Below, piece by piece: positions 27,601 through 35,539 of a stretch of DNA of 64,000 nt. Under the pieces are notes generated by a model, which saw nothing but the letters and a program-made list of their open reading frames with translations, did no database searches and was not told the origin of the DNA. A program made the position numbers and the translations under genes. Origin of the DNA: Rhodocyclaceae bacterium (GTDB lineage Bacteria > Pseudomonadota > Gammaproteobacteria > Burkholderiales > Rhodocyclaceae); NCBI GenBank assembly GCA_004379165.1, contig NKXK01000017.1:46646-110645 (forward strand), written 5' to 3'. The stretch's first letter is position 1. The number at the start of each line of letters is the position of its first letter.

Positions 27601-28032
27601 TTAAAGTCTTAGCGATAGGTCGGAGGCGGGGGCACACGCGGGTTGCTGACTCAGATCGTACTGGATGCCAAGGTAGTAAATCACACGGTTGTCACGATCG
27701 ACGAGAGGACGGATCGACAAGCGATTTAGAAACAATTCGCCGTTCTTGCGGTAGTTGCGCAGCGTTACCGTGCAAGCCTGGTGCTCACGGATCGCAGCGC
27801 GCAAGATCTCGAGCTCGGGTTGGTCGTGATCCGCACCTTGCAGGAATCGGCAGTTCCTGCCAATCATCTCCTCCTGGCTGAATCCCGACATTTCCTGAAA
27901 TACACGATTGACATATACGAGAGGGCAGTCCGGAAGATCCGGATCGGAGAGGGTAACCCCGTTGACACATGAGTCGAGAATCTGAGTCAGGACGTAGGGA
28001 ATGAGACCGTCATCTTTACTTGTAATGAACAT
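27601..28032 (-). CDS. Short LOV-domain blue-light photoreceptor
   Basis: 143 residues from ATG 28032; a TTG five codons upstream is in frame. The PAS core carries the LOV signature GRNCRFLQG with the photoactive Cys61. It also has the flavin-contacting asparagines of NYRKNGELFLNRL and the Gln of YYLGIQYD. With no output domain, it matches the short-LOV type known from pseudomonads, which signal by dimer changes. It lies between an SRPBCC gene (68 bases upstream) and the attE ATPase (19 bases downstream) on the same strand. Confidence 0.9.
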   Translation of the reverse strand: MFITSKDDGLIPYVLTQILDSCVNGVTLSDPDLPDCPLVYVNRVFQEMSGFSQEEMIGRNCRFLQGADHDQPELEILRAAIREHQACTVTLRNYRKNGELFLNRLSIRPLVDRDNRVIYYLGIQYDLSQQPACAPASDLSLRL

Positions 28033-28100
28033 GATTGCTGCTCCCAAAAATTGGTCGGATGTGCCTTTGGATCGGGTTCTTACACAACGGAGCGGGGGGT

Positions 28101-28553
28101 TTAACCGTCATCGAGCATCTCTTTCTCAATTAAAAGCTTGAGGCGTTTGACGGTACGTTTGGCGCCTTCCTCGAGCGCCAGGCGGATCAGCTTCTCGAAC
28201 GGTCGGAACCTTGACTCAATTTCGCGCAGCTCGAAGGTGAAGGTCAGTCGGGTCGAGGCATTGAGATCCTGAAATTCATAGGTTGAAACGTAGGGGGCAT
28301 TCACGCCGCGAAAAACTACCCGGTGCGGCGACACCATCTCGCTCACCTCAAAAATCGAATCGCTTTTGTGCCCCTGGTCGACACGGATTTGCCGGGCCTG
28401 AAATCCGGCCTGCACCGGACCGGAACTCAGCGGCTCGAGACAGGTCACTTCGGGTGACCAGCGCGGGTAGTTCTTGGGAAATTCCTTCGCTACGAAGCGA
28501 AATACCTGCTCGACTTCGTGTAACACCAGCACGTCAGCCTTGGTTGCAATCAT
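28101..28553 (-). CDS. SRPBCC (START-like) domain protein
   Basis: 150 residues. Begins with the typical VLHEVEQVFRFVAKEFPKNYPRWSPEV and ends in a long basic helix (LIRLALEEGAKRTVKRLKLLIEKE), the SRPBCC/polyketide-cyclase layout with a hydrophobic ligand cavity. The ligand is unknown. It is the first gene of the minus-strand block with LOV and att genes; a TTGTC-N3-GACAA palindrome is 51 bases upstream of its start, preceded by a GGAGAGC ribosome site. SRPBCC genes are frequent members of light- and singlet-oxygen-induced regulons. Confidence 0.82.
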   Translation of the reverse strand: MIATKADVLVLHEVEQVFRFVAKEFPKNYPRWSPEVTCLEPLSSGPVQAGFQARQIRVDQGHKSDSIFEVSEMVSPHRVVFRGVNAPYVSTYEFQDLNASTRLTFTFELREIESRFRPFEKLIRLALEEGAKRTVKRLKLLIEKEMLDDG

Positions 28554-28603
28554 TTAGCTCTCCTCGACGCATCGTTACTTGATGATCGACCCAAAAGTAT
28601 TAA

Positions 28604-28616
28604 TTGTCTAGGACAA
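28604..28616. promoter_or_regulatory. Palindrome TTGTC-TAG-GACAA upstream of the SRPBCC-LOV operon
   Basis: A perfect 5-3-5 inverted repeat within an AT-rich surround (TAATTGTC ... GACAAATT). The same half-sites and spacing recur at 28724-28736 in the same divergent intergenic region. The regulator is unidentified. Confidence 0.6.
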
Positions 28617-28723
28617 ATTAAGTTTTTGATGTTATCCGCTGTTAAGTCTGGAGTCGATTCTATGCAATATTTATCATGTAAATCGCGAATAAATCCGCGT
28701 ACCCTGAAATTCGCAATGTAGAA

Positions 28724-28736
28724 TTGTCATAGACAA
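28724..28736. promoter_or_regulatory. Palindrome TTGTC-ATA-GACAA upstream of the lipoprotein hydrolase
   Basis: Second perfect copy, 120 bases from the first and 95 bases before the hydrolase start. The 277-base region is notably AT-rich against its surroundings, and I see nothing else in it but a ribosome site at each end. Confidence 0.6.
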
Positions 28737-28830
28737 CCTATTGATGGCCAGCTGTGGGTACATGATTTTGCCAAGCAGAAAATTTCGTTGTTGGCAGTCA
28801 TGGCGGAATGCATGAATCCGGAGGTTGAAA

Positions 28831-29880
28831 ATGAATTGTCGCTTTCTTCGCAAATGGCTAGGCATGGCGTTCGTCCCGCTGCTGCTGGTGTCATGCGCTG
28901 CGGATCCCGTCGCTCCGGGCAGCAATACCGCCTGGTCGCCTGCACGCCAGCAGATTGCGCTGACCGAGGCAAATCTGCTTCCAGCTTCCGCAGCGTTTGA
29001 AAGCAGCTACTTTGACTGGGTCGACAACGAACGCCGGCGCGAAGTGCAAGCCAAGCTTTACATGCCCCGATCAGCCAGTCCGGAAAAATCCGTACCCCTG
29101 ATCGTTTTCTCGCACGGCCTTGGCGGCTCGCGCGAGGGGTATTCCTACCTAGGCGCCAACTGGGCCGCCCAAGGCTATGCGAGTCTGCATCTCCAGCACG
29201 CTGGCAGCGACCGTCGCCTCTGGCTGGGTAATCCCTTCGATCTGGTCGCCCGCCTGCAAGGTGCCGCAAGTGAGGCAGAGGCCATAGACCGGGTTCGTGA
29301 CCTGCGATTTGCCATCGATCAGATACTGGCGGCGCCGGAAGTTGGCAGTCGATTGAACGCGCGACATATCGTCGCGGCTGGCCATTCCTATGGTGCGAAC
29401 ACGGTGTTGCTTGCTTCCGGGGCCGTCTTCGAGCGGCCTCAAGGGCAGTTGAGCTACGCCGAGAGGCGGCTGGTCGGGGCACTGGTGATCAGTGCGCCAC
29501 CATTTCACGGCGAGGCCAATAGCGGCGCGATTTTGCGGCCCATCGGTATTCCCATATTGCATATCACGGCAACGGGCGACGAAATCCGTTTGCCCGGCTA
29601 CCTGTCCAGCTACCAGGACAGAGTAAAGGTGTTCTCAGCCACCGGCAGTCCACGGAAGGCGCTGGTGGTTTTTCGTGACGGTTCTCACAGTATGTTTACC
29701 GACCGCCTAGCGCCAGGTGGCCATGATCTGAACGTACAAGTCAAGGCAGCAACCCGGGACTTGTCCCTGGCCTTCTTTGCCGAGGTGCTGGACGGTCAAT
29801 CCGGCATCTTTGAGCAGGGTTTGGCACGTCACAAGGATTTGATAGCCTATCGCGAATCCAATCTTGATCTTGGACGCTAA
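28831..29880 (+). CDS. Lipoprotein alpha/beta hydrolase (PAF acetylhydrolase/dienelactone hydrolase-like)
   Basis: 349 residues. The ATG at 28831 is preceded by GGAGGTTG. Lipobox LLLVSC gives a lipidated Cys22, so the enzyme is membrane-anchored outside the cytoplasm. Alpha/beta-hydrolase features: oxyanion region FSHGLGGSREGYSYLG, nucleophile in GHSYGAN, and a late His in DGSHSMF. It is divergent from the SRPBCC-LOV-att block and followed after 83 bases by an Old Yellow Enzyme. An esterase acting on lipids is likely; the substrate is unknown. Confidence 0.85.
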   Translation: MNCRFLRKWLGMAFVPLLLVSCAADPVAPGSNTAWSPARQQIALTEANLLPASAAFESSYFDWVDNERRREVQAKLYMPRSASPEKSVPLIVFSHGLGGSREGYSYLGANWAAQGYASLHLQHAGSDRRLWLGNPFDLVARLQGAASEAEAIDRVRDLRFAIDQILAAPEVGSRLNARHIVAAGHSYGANTVLLASGAVFERPQGQLSYAERRLVGALVISAPPFHGEANSGAILRPIGIPILHITATGDEIRLPGYLSSYQDRVKVFSATGSPRKALVVFRDGSHSMFTDRLAPGGHDLNVQVKAATRDLSLAFFAEVLDGQSGIFEQGLARHKDLIAYRESNLDLGR

Positions 29881-29963
29881 TCAATTTACCAAAACCTTAC
29901 CGGCCCGAAAAATGCGGCCGGCCTGTATCGCCAACTAATCGCCAACCAGCAGAAGGACATCCC

Positions 29964-31037
29964 ATGTCAGATTTATTTTCACCATTGCAGCTCGGTGCCG
30001 TAACTGCGCCCAACCGTGTGTTCATGGCACCGCTGACGCGCTGCCGCGCCGGCGAAAGCCACATTCCGGACGAACTGATGGCCGAGTATTACGCGCAGCG
30101 GGCAAGCGCTGGCTTGCTGATTGCTGAAGCGACCATGGCGATGGGGGGCAATTCGGCCTTCTGGAAGGAACCGGGCATTTACTCGGATGCGCATGTTGCG
30201 GGCTGGCAGAAGGTCACTTCTGCAGTCCATGCGGCTGGTGGGCGGATTTTCCTGCAAGTCTGGCATGGTGGGCGTGCCTGTCACCCCGCGCTCAATGGCG
30301 GCAGACAACCGGTTGGCCCGAGCCCCATCGCAATTACCGGCGACGAAGTGCATACCCCCGAGGGCAAGCAGCCCTATGTCGTCCCGAGGGTTATTGCCGA
30401 CGAGGAAATTCCGGAGATTGTTGCCGGGTTCAGATCGGCGGCCGAGAACGCCAAAGCTGCTGGGTTCGATGGCATCGAAGTGCATTGTGCCAACGGCTAC
30501 TTGCTCGATCAGTTTCTCCGTGACGGCACCAATCGACGCGAGGGCGCCTACGGTGGCAGCCGGGAGAACCGGGCGCGGCTGTTGTTCGAGGTGCTGACAG
30601 CATGTTGTGCGGTTTGGGGCAGTGATCGCGTCGGTTTGCGCATTTCGCCGCTGAACAGCTACAACGACATTATCGACAGCGATCCGATCGGGCTGGCAAG
30701 CTGGCTCGCCGGTCGTCTCAATGATTTCAATCTGGCTTATTTGCATGTGATGCGTGCCGACTTTTTCGGCAAGCAGACGGGAGACGTCATGACTCCGATT
30801 CGGGAGAACTACCGTGGGACGCTGATCGGCAACATGGGATATACGGCCGATGAGGCCGATGTCGCCATCCAGCACGGCAAACTGGATGCCGTGGCTTTCG
30901 GCATTGCTTTCCTGGCCAATCCTGACCTGCCGGCGAGATTCAAGGCCAAGGCGCCGCTCAATACGCCGGATCCTGCAACTTTCTATACACCGGGCCCGGC
31001 GGGATATACGGACTATCCCGCGTTGACTTCACTATGA
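29964..31037 (+). CDS. Old Yellow Enzyme family alkene reductase (NemA-like)
   Basis: 357 residues, FMN-dependent TIM barrel. Family motifs: APLTRCRA, WHGGRACHP, substrate-binding HCANGYLLDQFLRDGTNRR, and the GNMGYTADEA phosphate loop near the end. It reduces activated alkenes such as enones, often to detoxify electrophiles or lipid-derived aldehydes. Same strand as the lipoprotein hydrolase; a GC hairpin without T-run (29900-29921) lies between them. Confidence 0.93.
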   Translation: MSDLFSPLQLGAVTAPNRVFMAPLTRCRAGESHIPDELMAEYYAQRASAGLLIAEATMAMGGNSAFWKEPGIYSDAHVAGWQKVTSAVHAAGGRIFLQVWHGGRACHPALNGGRQPVGPSPIAITGDEVHTPEGKQPYVVPRVIADEEIPEIVAGFRSAAENAKAAGFDGIEVHCANGYLLDQFLRDGTNRREGAYGGSRENRARLLFEVLTACCAVWGSDRVGLRISPLNSYNDIIDSDPIGLASWLAGRLNDFNLAYLHVMRADFFGKQTGDVMTPIRENYRGTLIGNMGYTADEADVAIQHGKLDAVAFGIAFLANPDLPARFKAKAPLNTPDPATFYTPGPAGYTDYPALTSL

Positions 31038-31046
31038 CCTTTTGAT

Positions 31047-31958
31047 TCACCCGAGGCTATACTTGGCCTCGGTGGCCCGGCCGGCATCGCCGATTGCGCG
31101 AGCCGGCACGGCGGCCTTTGACGAAAACGCGCCACCGATTACATCTGCCACGCTCAGGCCGCGATTCACATCCAGGCCGATCAGTCGCCAGTCATGCACG
31201 GGCAGGTTCGGGATCGGCTTGATCAATCGTTCGTAGAAGCGCGTCGGCCACACGATGCCGTAGATGCTCTGGTGGTCGAAGAAGTCAACTTCAGCGATCG
31301 CGCCCCGGGTGGATTCCAGACCTTCCATGGTGAAACGCAGGCGGCGCAGATAGTGATTTTCGCTATCGATAAACAACAGGTAACGATCTTCAGTGGCGTT
31401 GCCGTGGCCCGGGCGACGAACGACGAGCAAGGTTTGGCATGGCCGCCCGTTGACGGATTCAGCGCCGACAATGCTCAGACCGGCGTTGCCGTCGAGAAAA
31501 TAAAAGGGCCCGGTGAGGAACATCCGGTAGCCATCGGCGACCAGCGCTGCGGCATCGAGGACGTCGGCACGCGAATCGGCGACCTCGTTGTAATGGACCT
31601 GGATGGTGTCTGGTGTTCGAACTACCTGCTTCCGGCCCTTGGGCCCGGTATGTGACTGGGCCACGATGGGGGCGGGGTTTAAGATGATTCGTTCCTGTGA
31701 TTTTTGGCGGAAATCCGGGTCGACCAGCGTCGGTTGAATCTTGCCGACCAAACCGTGCCACTCGCCGGTATAGGCAACGCTGATGTCGGTGATCTCCCGA
31801 AAAGCACTTAGGCCGTGCACTTCGGCAGATTGCTGCAGCAGGGAGCGGGCCTCTGCCTGTATTTCCAAAGGGCCGATGGGCGGCATGCCGCGCGAGGCGC
31901 ATCCCGACAAAAGGATGACTGAGGCGAGCGTCAGTCCGCGGAAAATATGAAAACACAT
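31047..31958 (-). CDS. Putative outer-membrane or periplasmic lipoprotein of unknown function
   Basis: 303 residues from ATG 31958 (GGGAG lies ahead); the frame extends further upstream but without a plausible signal. Signal peptide plus lipobox ILLSGC with Cys20. The mature part is beta-rich and resembles LolA-type or outer-membrane lipoprotein-sorting folds (YLLFIDSENHYLRRLRFTMEG), but I cannot place it firmly. It converges with the alkene reductase, with only nine bases between. Confidence 0.75.
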   Translation of the reverse strand: MCFHIFRGLTLASVILLSGCASRGMPPIGPLEIQAEARSLLQQSAEVHGLSAFREITDISVAYTGEWHGLVGKIQPTLVDPDFRQKSQERIILNPAPIVAQSHTGPKGRKQVVRTPDTIQVHYNEVADSRADVLDAAALVADGYRMFLTGPFYFLDGNAGLSIVGAESVNGRPCQTLLVVRRPGHGNATEDRYLLFIDSENHYLRRLRFTMEGLESTRGAIAEVDFFDHQSIYGIVWPTRFYERLIKPIPNLPVHDWRLIGLDVNRGLSVADVIGGAFSSKAAVPARAIGDAGRATEAKYSLG

Positions 31959-32097
31959 GGTGTAGCGCTCCCGTCGTAGTCGGCCAGAGCGCAATTTAAC
32001 ACCATCGAGAAGAGAGATTTTCATATTGGATAGCGGGCCATCCGCATATGGGCTGACGCTTGCAGGTGACGAGCACGCTTGCCAACGCGCCTGACCA

Positions 32098-32742
32098 TCA
32101 GGCCAGGAAGGACGGCAAACCGGGCAATGGGTGGGATTCGCAACCAGCTTCGGCTTTTGGCTCGCCCGGTCGCAGTGCCAACGGAATGACGCCCGCCCAG
32201 ACGCGACGGTCCAGATCATCGTTTTTATCCTCGACGCCCCAGTTGCGGATCTTGGCTGCGGCTTCGGCGATGGGCAGGCGGAGCAGGGTGGTGCCGGCGA
32301 GTTCGGCGGCGTCCGGTTCGCGGATCAGCTCGTTACGACCGATGCTGACATGCGCGATGAACGCGGCGAATGCCGATTTTTTGATGTTTTCCGCGTCAAC
32401 CGCAGCAAAGCGCCCGTAGATGACCACGGAGCGGTAATTCATCGAGTGGCGGAACGCCGAGCGCGCCAGGACCAGTCCATCAAGGTGGGTGATCGTGACC
32501 GCGCAATCGCTATCCTGCAGCGCCCGGGTGATCCGCGAATTCTTGGCGCCATGAATGTAGAGGTAATCACCATCGCGCCAGCAGGCCATGGGCAGGCAAT
32601 GCACCGAGCCCCCGTCCTGAAAGGCGATGTGGCAGAGCAGCGCTTCGTCGATGATGGCATTGATGGTGGCGGTGTCGTAATGGGCGCGTTGCGGCTTGCG
32701 GTGGATTTCGGTGCGTGCGCTGGGCGGGGTGGTGGGGTTCAT
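32098..32742 (-). CDS. Pyridoxamine 5'-phosphate oxidase-like flavin-binding protein
   Basis: 214 residues. FMN-binding split barrel: ALLCHIAFQDGGSVHCLPMACW, YLYIHGAKNSRI, RHSMNYRSVVIYGRF, then a C-terminal region. These NimA/PNPOx-like proteins bind flavin; the substrate is unknown. Transcription is divergent from the MocR regulator with the direct-repeat operator between, a common pairing, so this gene is its probable target. A repeat-like segment lies at 32374-32407 in its coding sequence. Confidence 0.88.
   Translation of the reverse strand: MNPTTPPSARTEIHRKPQRAHYDTATINAIIDEALLCHIAFQDGGSVHCLPMACWRDGDYLYIHGAKNSRITRALQDSDCAVTITHLDGLVLARSAFRHSMNYRSVVIYGRFAAVDAENIKKSAFAAFIAHVSIGRNELIREPDAAELAGTTLLRLPIAEAAAKIRNWGVEDKNDDLDRRVWAGVIPLALRPGEPKAEAGCESHPLPGLPSFLA
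32374..32407 (-). repeat. Possible repeat copy inside the PNPOx-like gene
   Basis: Minus strand reads GCTGCGGTTGACGCGGAAAA followed by CATCAAAAAATC, close to the consensus; translated as AAVDAENIKKS. Confidence 0.4.
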
Positions 32743-32790
32743 CGGTTTCTCCGGTCAAATCAAATGCGGTGACATCAGATTAACCTGAGT

Positions 32791-32835
32791 ATGGCACCAT
32801 GCATGGAGCCACGAATTATCGAAATTATGGAACCA
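32791..32835 (+). promoter_or_regulatory. Three direct repeats ATGGNNCCA: probable MocR operator
   Basis: ATGGCACCA at 32791, ATGGAGCCA at 32803 and ATGGAACCA at 32827. Offsets of 12 and 24 bases suggest repeated binding at a fixed pitch. The array fills the gap between the PNPOx-like gene and the MocR gene and ends one base before the MocR ATG, fitting autorepression. MocR/PdxR regulators are known to bind direct repeats. Confidence 0.6.
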
Positions 32836-32836
32836 C

Positions 32837-34315
32837 ATGCTTGACAGTCACCTGCTGGCAGCACTTGCGGCACCGGATCTGACGGGACTGCCGCGCCAGG
32901 AACTTCTCTACAAACGCCTCAAGGCGGCAATCCTCGACGGTCGCTTGCCGGGTGGCTTGCGCTTGCCTGCTTCGCGGCAACTCGCGGCCGACCTCAAAAT
33001 GGCGCGAAATGGGGTAATCCATGCCTACCAGCAGTTGCTGGCAGAAGGCTTTCTTACCGCCGACCGTGGTGGTACGCGGGTGACACAACTGCCAGGCTTG
33101 GCGCGACAACCGGCGATGCCTTCGGAGGCGGTGACGCGTGGCGCCAGGCCTGAATTGTCTCAACGTGCCAGCGATCTAGCCGCACGGGCCGTGACTGGCA
33201 ACGCGTGGTTGCCATTTTCTCCGGGCGTTCCGGATTTGGCGTCCTTTCCATGGGCGGCGTGGTCGCGGGCTCTGCAGCGTGCCTGGTCCGGCGTAACGGT
33301 GCGGCAGTTGGCGTATGCCGAGCCCGGTGGCGAACCGGCGTTACGACAGGCGGTCGCGCATTACCTGGCGGCCCGCCGGGGCGTGGTGTGTACGCCAGCG
33401 CAGGTATTCCTTGTCGCTGGCAGCCAGATGGCTCTCGATGCCTGTGCCCGCCTGCTTGCCGACCCCGGCGATGTGGTCTGGCTGGAAAATCCTGGTTACC
33501 CCGCGGCACGGAATACGATGCTGGCCGCTGGCCTGACAGCAGTGCCTGTGACAGTGGATGAGTGCGGCATGGCGCCGTCGCCATCACTCTGGGAAACCCG
33601 GCCACCTCGGCTAATCTACCTGACACCATCACACCAGTATCCAATGGGAAGTGTGCTCAGCCTCTCGCGGCGTCTCGATTTTTTGCAAAAATCCGCGTCG
33701 ACCGCAAGCTGGCTGATCGAAGACGACTACGACTGCGAATTTCAGCATCTCCGTCATAGCCGGCGCCCACTACCGGCAATGCAGGGTCTGCATCCAGCCG
33801 CCGCGGTGGTTTATGTCGGCACGTTCAGCAAGCTGCTCTACCCGGGCCTGCGGATTGCCTACATGGTCGTGCCGCCGTGGGCCGTCGGTTCGATCGGGGA
33901 AGGTATTGCGGCGCTCTACCGTGGCGGACTGGCCATCGAGCAACAGGCGCTGGCGACCTTGCTCGAAAACGGCACGCTGACCCGCCACGAGCGGCGAATG
34001 GCACCGATCTACCGAGGGCGGCAGCAAGTGCTGCGTGAAGCCTTGACTGAAGCATTCGGAACATCGGCGACGATCACCGGCGGTGACGCGGGCTTGCATT
34101 TGACCCTGCACCTCGTGAATGGGCCGCCGGATGTCGCGGTTGCCAAGCACGCTGCGGCCTTGGGCGTGGTTGTCCGGCCGCTCAGCGAATATGCCGTTCA
34201 GGTGCCGGGGCAGCAGCGCTTGAATGGACTGGTGCTGGGCTATGGCATGGTCGATGCCGGACAGATTCCGGCGCTGGTCCAACGGCTGGCAGCGGCCGTC
34301 TCTCGCGCAGCTTGA
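32837..34315 (+). CDS. MocR/PdxR-type transcriptional regulator (GntR helix-turn-helix + PLP aminotransferase domain)
   Basis: 492 residues. Winged helix at about 20-90 (RLPASRQLAADLKMARNGV), then a fold-type I aminotransferase-like domain with IEDDYDCEFQ and the PLP lysine in YVGTFSKLLYPGLR. Such proteins use PLP or amino compounds as effectors. It is divergent from the PNPOx-like gene. The last 12 residues of the usual family end (NGLVLGYGMVD) are present, so the gene is complete, unlike the fragment at 3376-3651. Confidence 0.93.
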   Translation: MLDSHLLAALAAPDLTGLPRQELLYKRLKAAILDGRLPGGLRLPASRQLAADLKMARNGVIHAYQQLLAEGFLTADRGGTRVTQLPGLARQPAMPSEAVTRGARPELSQRASDLAARAVTGNAWLPFSPGVPDLASFPWAAWSRALQRAWSGVTVRQLAYAEPGGEPALRQAVAHYLAARRGVVCTPAQVFLVAGSQMALDACARLLADPGDVVWLENPGYPAARNTMLAAGLTAVPVTVDECGMAPSPSLWETRPPRLIYLTPSHQYPMGSVLSLSRRLDFLQKSASTASWLIEDDYDCEFQHLRHSRRPLPAMQGLHPAAAVVYVGTFSKLLYPGLRIAYMVVPPWAVGSIGEGIAALYRGGLAIEQQALATLLENGTLTRHERRMAPIYRGRQQVLREALTEAFGTSATITGGDAGLHLTLHLVNGPPDVAVAKHAAALGVVVRPLSEYAVQVPGQQRLNGLVLGYGMVDAGQIPALVQRLAAAVSRAA

Positions 34316-34340
34316 TGCCCTTGAATAGGGACAATTCGCC

Positions 34341-34604
34341 TTACAGCGTGCGCTGTTGCGTGACCAGTTCGGCCAGAGTGGTGATCGATCGCAGCATCGG
34401 CCGGCTTTTTTCATCGCCGGCTTCGATCACGATGCCGTATTTCTTCTTCAAGCCCAGCACCAGTTCCAGCGCGTCGATGGAATCCAGCCCCAGACCTTCG
34501 TCGCCAAACAGCGGCGCGTCGTCTGCAATATCTTCGGGCGTCAGGTCCTCGAGATTCATCGCTTCGATGATGAATTGCTTTAATTCCAGGTGCAGATCGA
34601 TCAT
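34341..34604 (-). CDS. Orphan acyl carrier protein
   Basis: 87 residues, acidic, four-helix ACP with the phosphopantetheine serine in LGLDSIDAL. The wording (LFGDEGLGLDSIDALELVLGL) is nearer to ACPs of aryl-polyene or other specialised pathways than to AcpP. No ketosynthase, acyltransferase or other partner gene is nearby, so its pathway lies elsewhere or is lost. It converges with the MocR gene and is divergent from cysE. Confidence 0.88.
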   Translation of the reverse strand: MIDLHLELKQFIIEAMNLEDLTPEDIADDAPLFGDEGLGLDSIDALELVLGLKKKYGIVIEAGDEKSRPMLRSITTLAELVTQQRTL

Positions 34605-34669
34605 GTCGTGGTCTTTTTTGGCAGTGGGAGCAAATTTTAAGGCAATAAGCTCGAAACTTTTAAGGGTAA

Positions 34670-34694
34670 ATAGCTGACAAATTCAGTCGAGTAT
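34670..34694. promoter_or_regulatory. IscR type 1 binding site upstream of cysE
   Basis: A 25-base site with half-sites ATAGCTGACA and AGTCGAGTAT. It matches the E. coli type 1 consensus halves (ATASYYGACT ... AGTCRRSTAT and centre) at 24 of 25 positions by my count. It lies 37 bases before the cysE ATG, which suggests that the Fe-S operon is controlled from in front of cysE. Confidence 0.75.
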
Positions 34695-34731
34695 TTTACA
34701 CTTCGGCCTTTCAATCAGGAGATCTAGCTTC

Positions 34732-35481
34732 ATGTTCCGGCACTTGCGTGAGGATATCCGCGCGGTTTTCGACCGCGACCCCGCCGCCCGCTCGTTCTGG
34801 GAAGTCCTGACCTGTTACCCGGGTATCCACGCCCTGATCATGCACCGCATCGCCCACTGGTTGTGGGGGCATCGCTTGCGCTGGCTGGCGCGTTTTACCG
34901 CCCATCTTTCGCGCATGCTGACCGGCATCGAGATTCACCCCGGCGCTACCATCGGCCGCCGCTTTTTCATCGACCATGGCATGGGCGTTGTCATTGGCGA
35001 GACCGCGGAAATACACGACGATGTCACGCTCTACCACGGCGTGACACTCGGTGGTACCTCATGGAACAAAGGCAAACGCCATCCGACGCTGGAAAGCGGC
35101 GTCGTCATTGGCGCCGGGGCCAAGGTGCTTGGGCCGATTGTCATCTCAGCCGGTGCCAAGGTCGGCTCGAATGCGGTCGTCACCAAGCCGGTGCCCGCCG
35201 GTGCAACCGCGGTCGGCAACCCGGCTCGGATCATTGATCAGCAGGCGCGTGAGCGTGAGGCGCAAGCCGAAAAAATGGGCTTCTCGGCCTATGCGGTCAT
35301 TCGCGATCAGGACGACCCGTTAGCCAAGGCCATTCATGGCCTGCTTGACCATGCCGCGGAGACCGACCGCCGTCTGGCCTCCTTGCTGCGCGAACTGGAG
35401 GCGCAGGGCGTAAAGTGTGATGAAGAGGTGCTGGCTGCTGATCGCTTTGATCCGAAATACCTGAGCAAAATAGTTGACTAA
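34732..35481 (+). CDS. cysE: Serine O-acetyltransferase
   Basis: Makes O-acetylserine, the precursor of cysteine. 249 residues: N-terminal helical domain, then hexapeptide left-handed beta-helix ([32 protein letters not shown]) with catalytic His residues. An IscR site precedes it and iscR follows 58 bases after its stop, so it is probably the first gene of the isc operon, tying sulfur donor supply to cluster assembly. GGAG ribosome site in the leader. Confidence 0.95.
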   Translation: MFRHLREDIRAVFDRDPAARSFWEVLTCYPGIHALIMHRIAHWLWGHRLRWLARFTAHLSRMLTGIEIHPGATIGRRFFIDHGMGVVIGETAEIHDDVTLYHGVTLGGTSWNKGKRHPTLESGVVIGAGAKVLGPIVISAGAKVGSNAVVTKPVPAGATAVGNPARIIDQQAREREAQAEKMGFSAYAVIRDQDDPLAKAIHGLLDHAAETDRRLASLLRELEAQGVKCDEEVLAADRFDPKYLSKIVD

Positions 35482-35494
35482 TTTGATCTGCCTT
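35470..35494. promoter_or_regulatory. IscR type 1-like site spanning the cysE stop
   Basis: The first 15 bases (ATAGTTGACTAATTT) fit the consensus perfectly; the right half is degenerate, 20 of 25 overall by my count. Confidence 0.5.
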
Positions 35495-35498
35495 CGCT

Positions 35499-35523
35499 AT
35501 AGTTGAGCGTAATACTAGGTTAT
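35499..35523. promoter_or_regulatory. IscR type 1-like site upstream of iscR
   Basis: ATAGTTGAGC ... ACTAGGTTAT, 20 of 25 consensus positions by my count. It lies 29 bases downstream of the previous site, in tandem, and 17 bases before the iscR ATG. This resembles the multi-site arrangement at E. coli iscR. Confidence 0.6.
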
Positions 35524-35539
35524 TAGCTGGGGAGCGAAC

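Noticed and set aside
29900-29921. CCGGCC hairpin between the lipoprotein hydrolase and OYE genes as a terminator
   Set aside because: A six-base stem with a ten-base loop and no T-run; not a convincing terminator.
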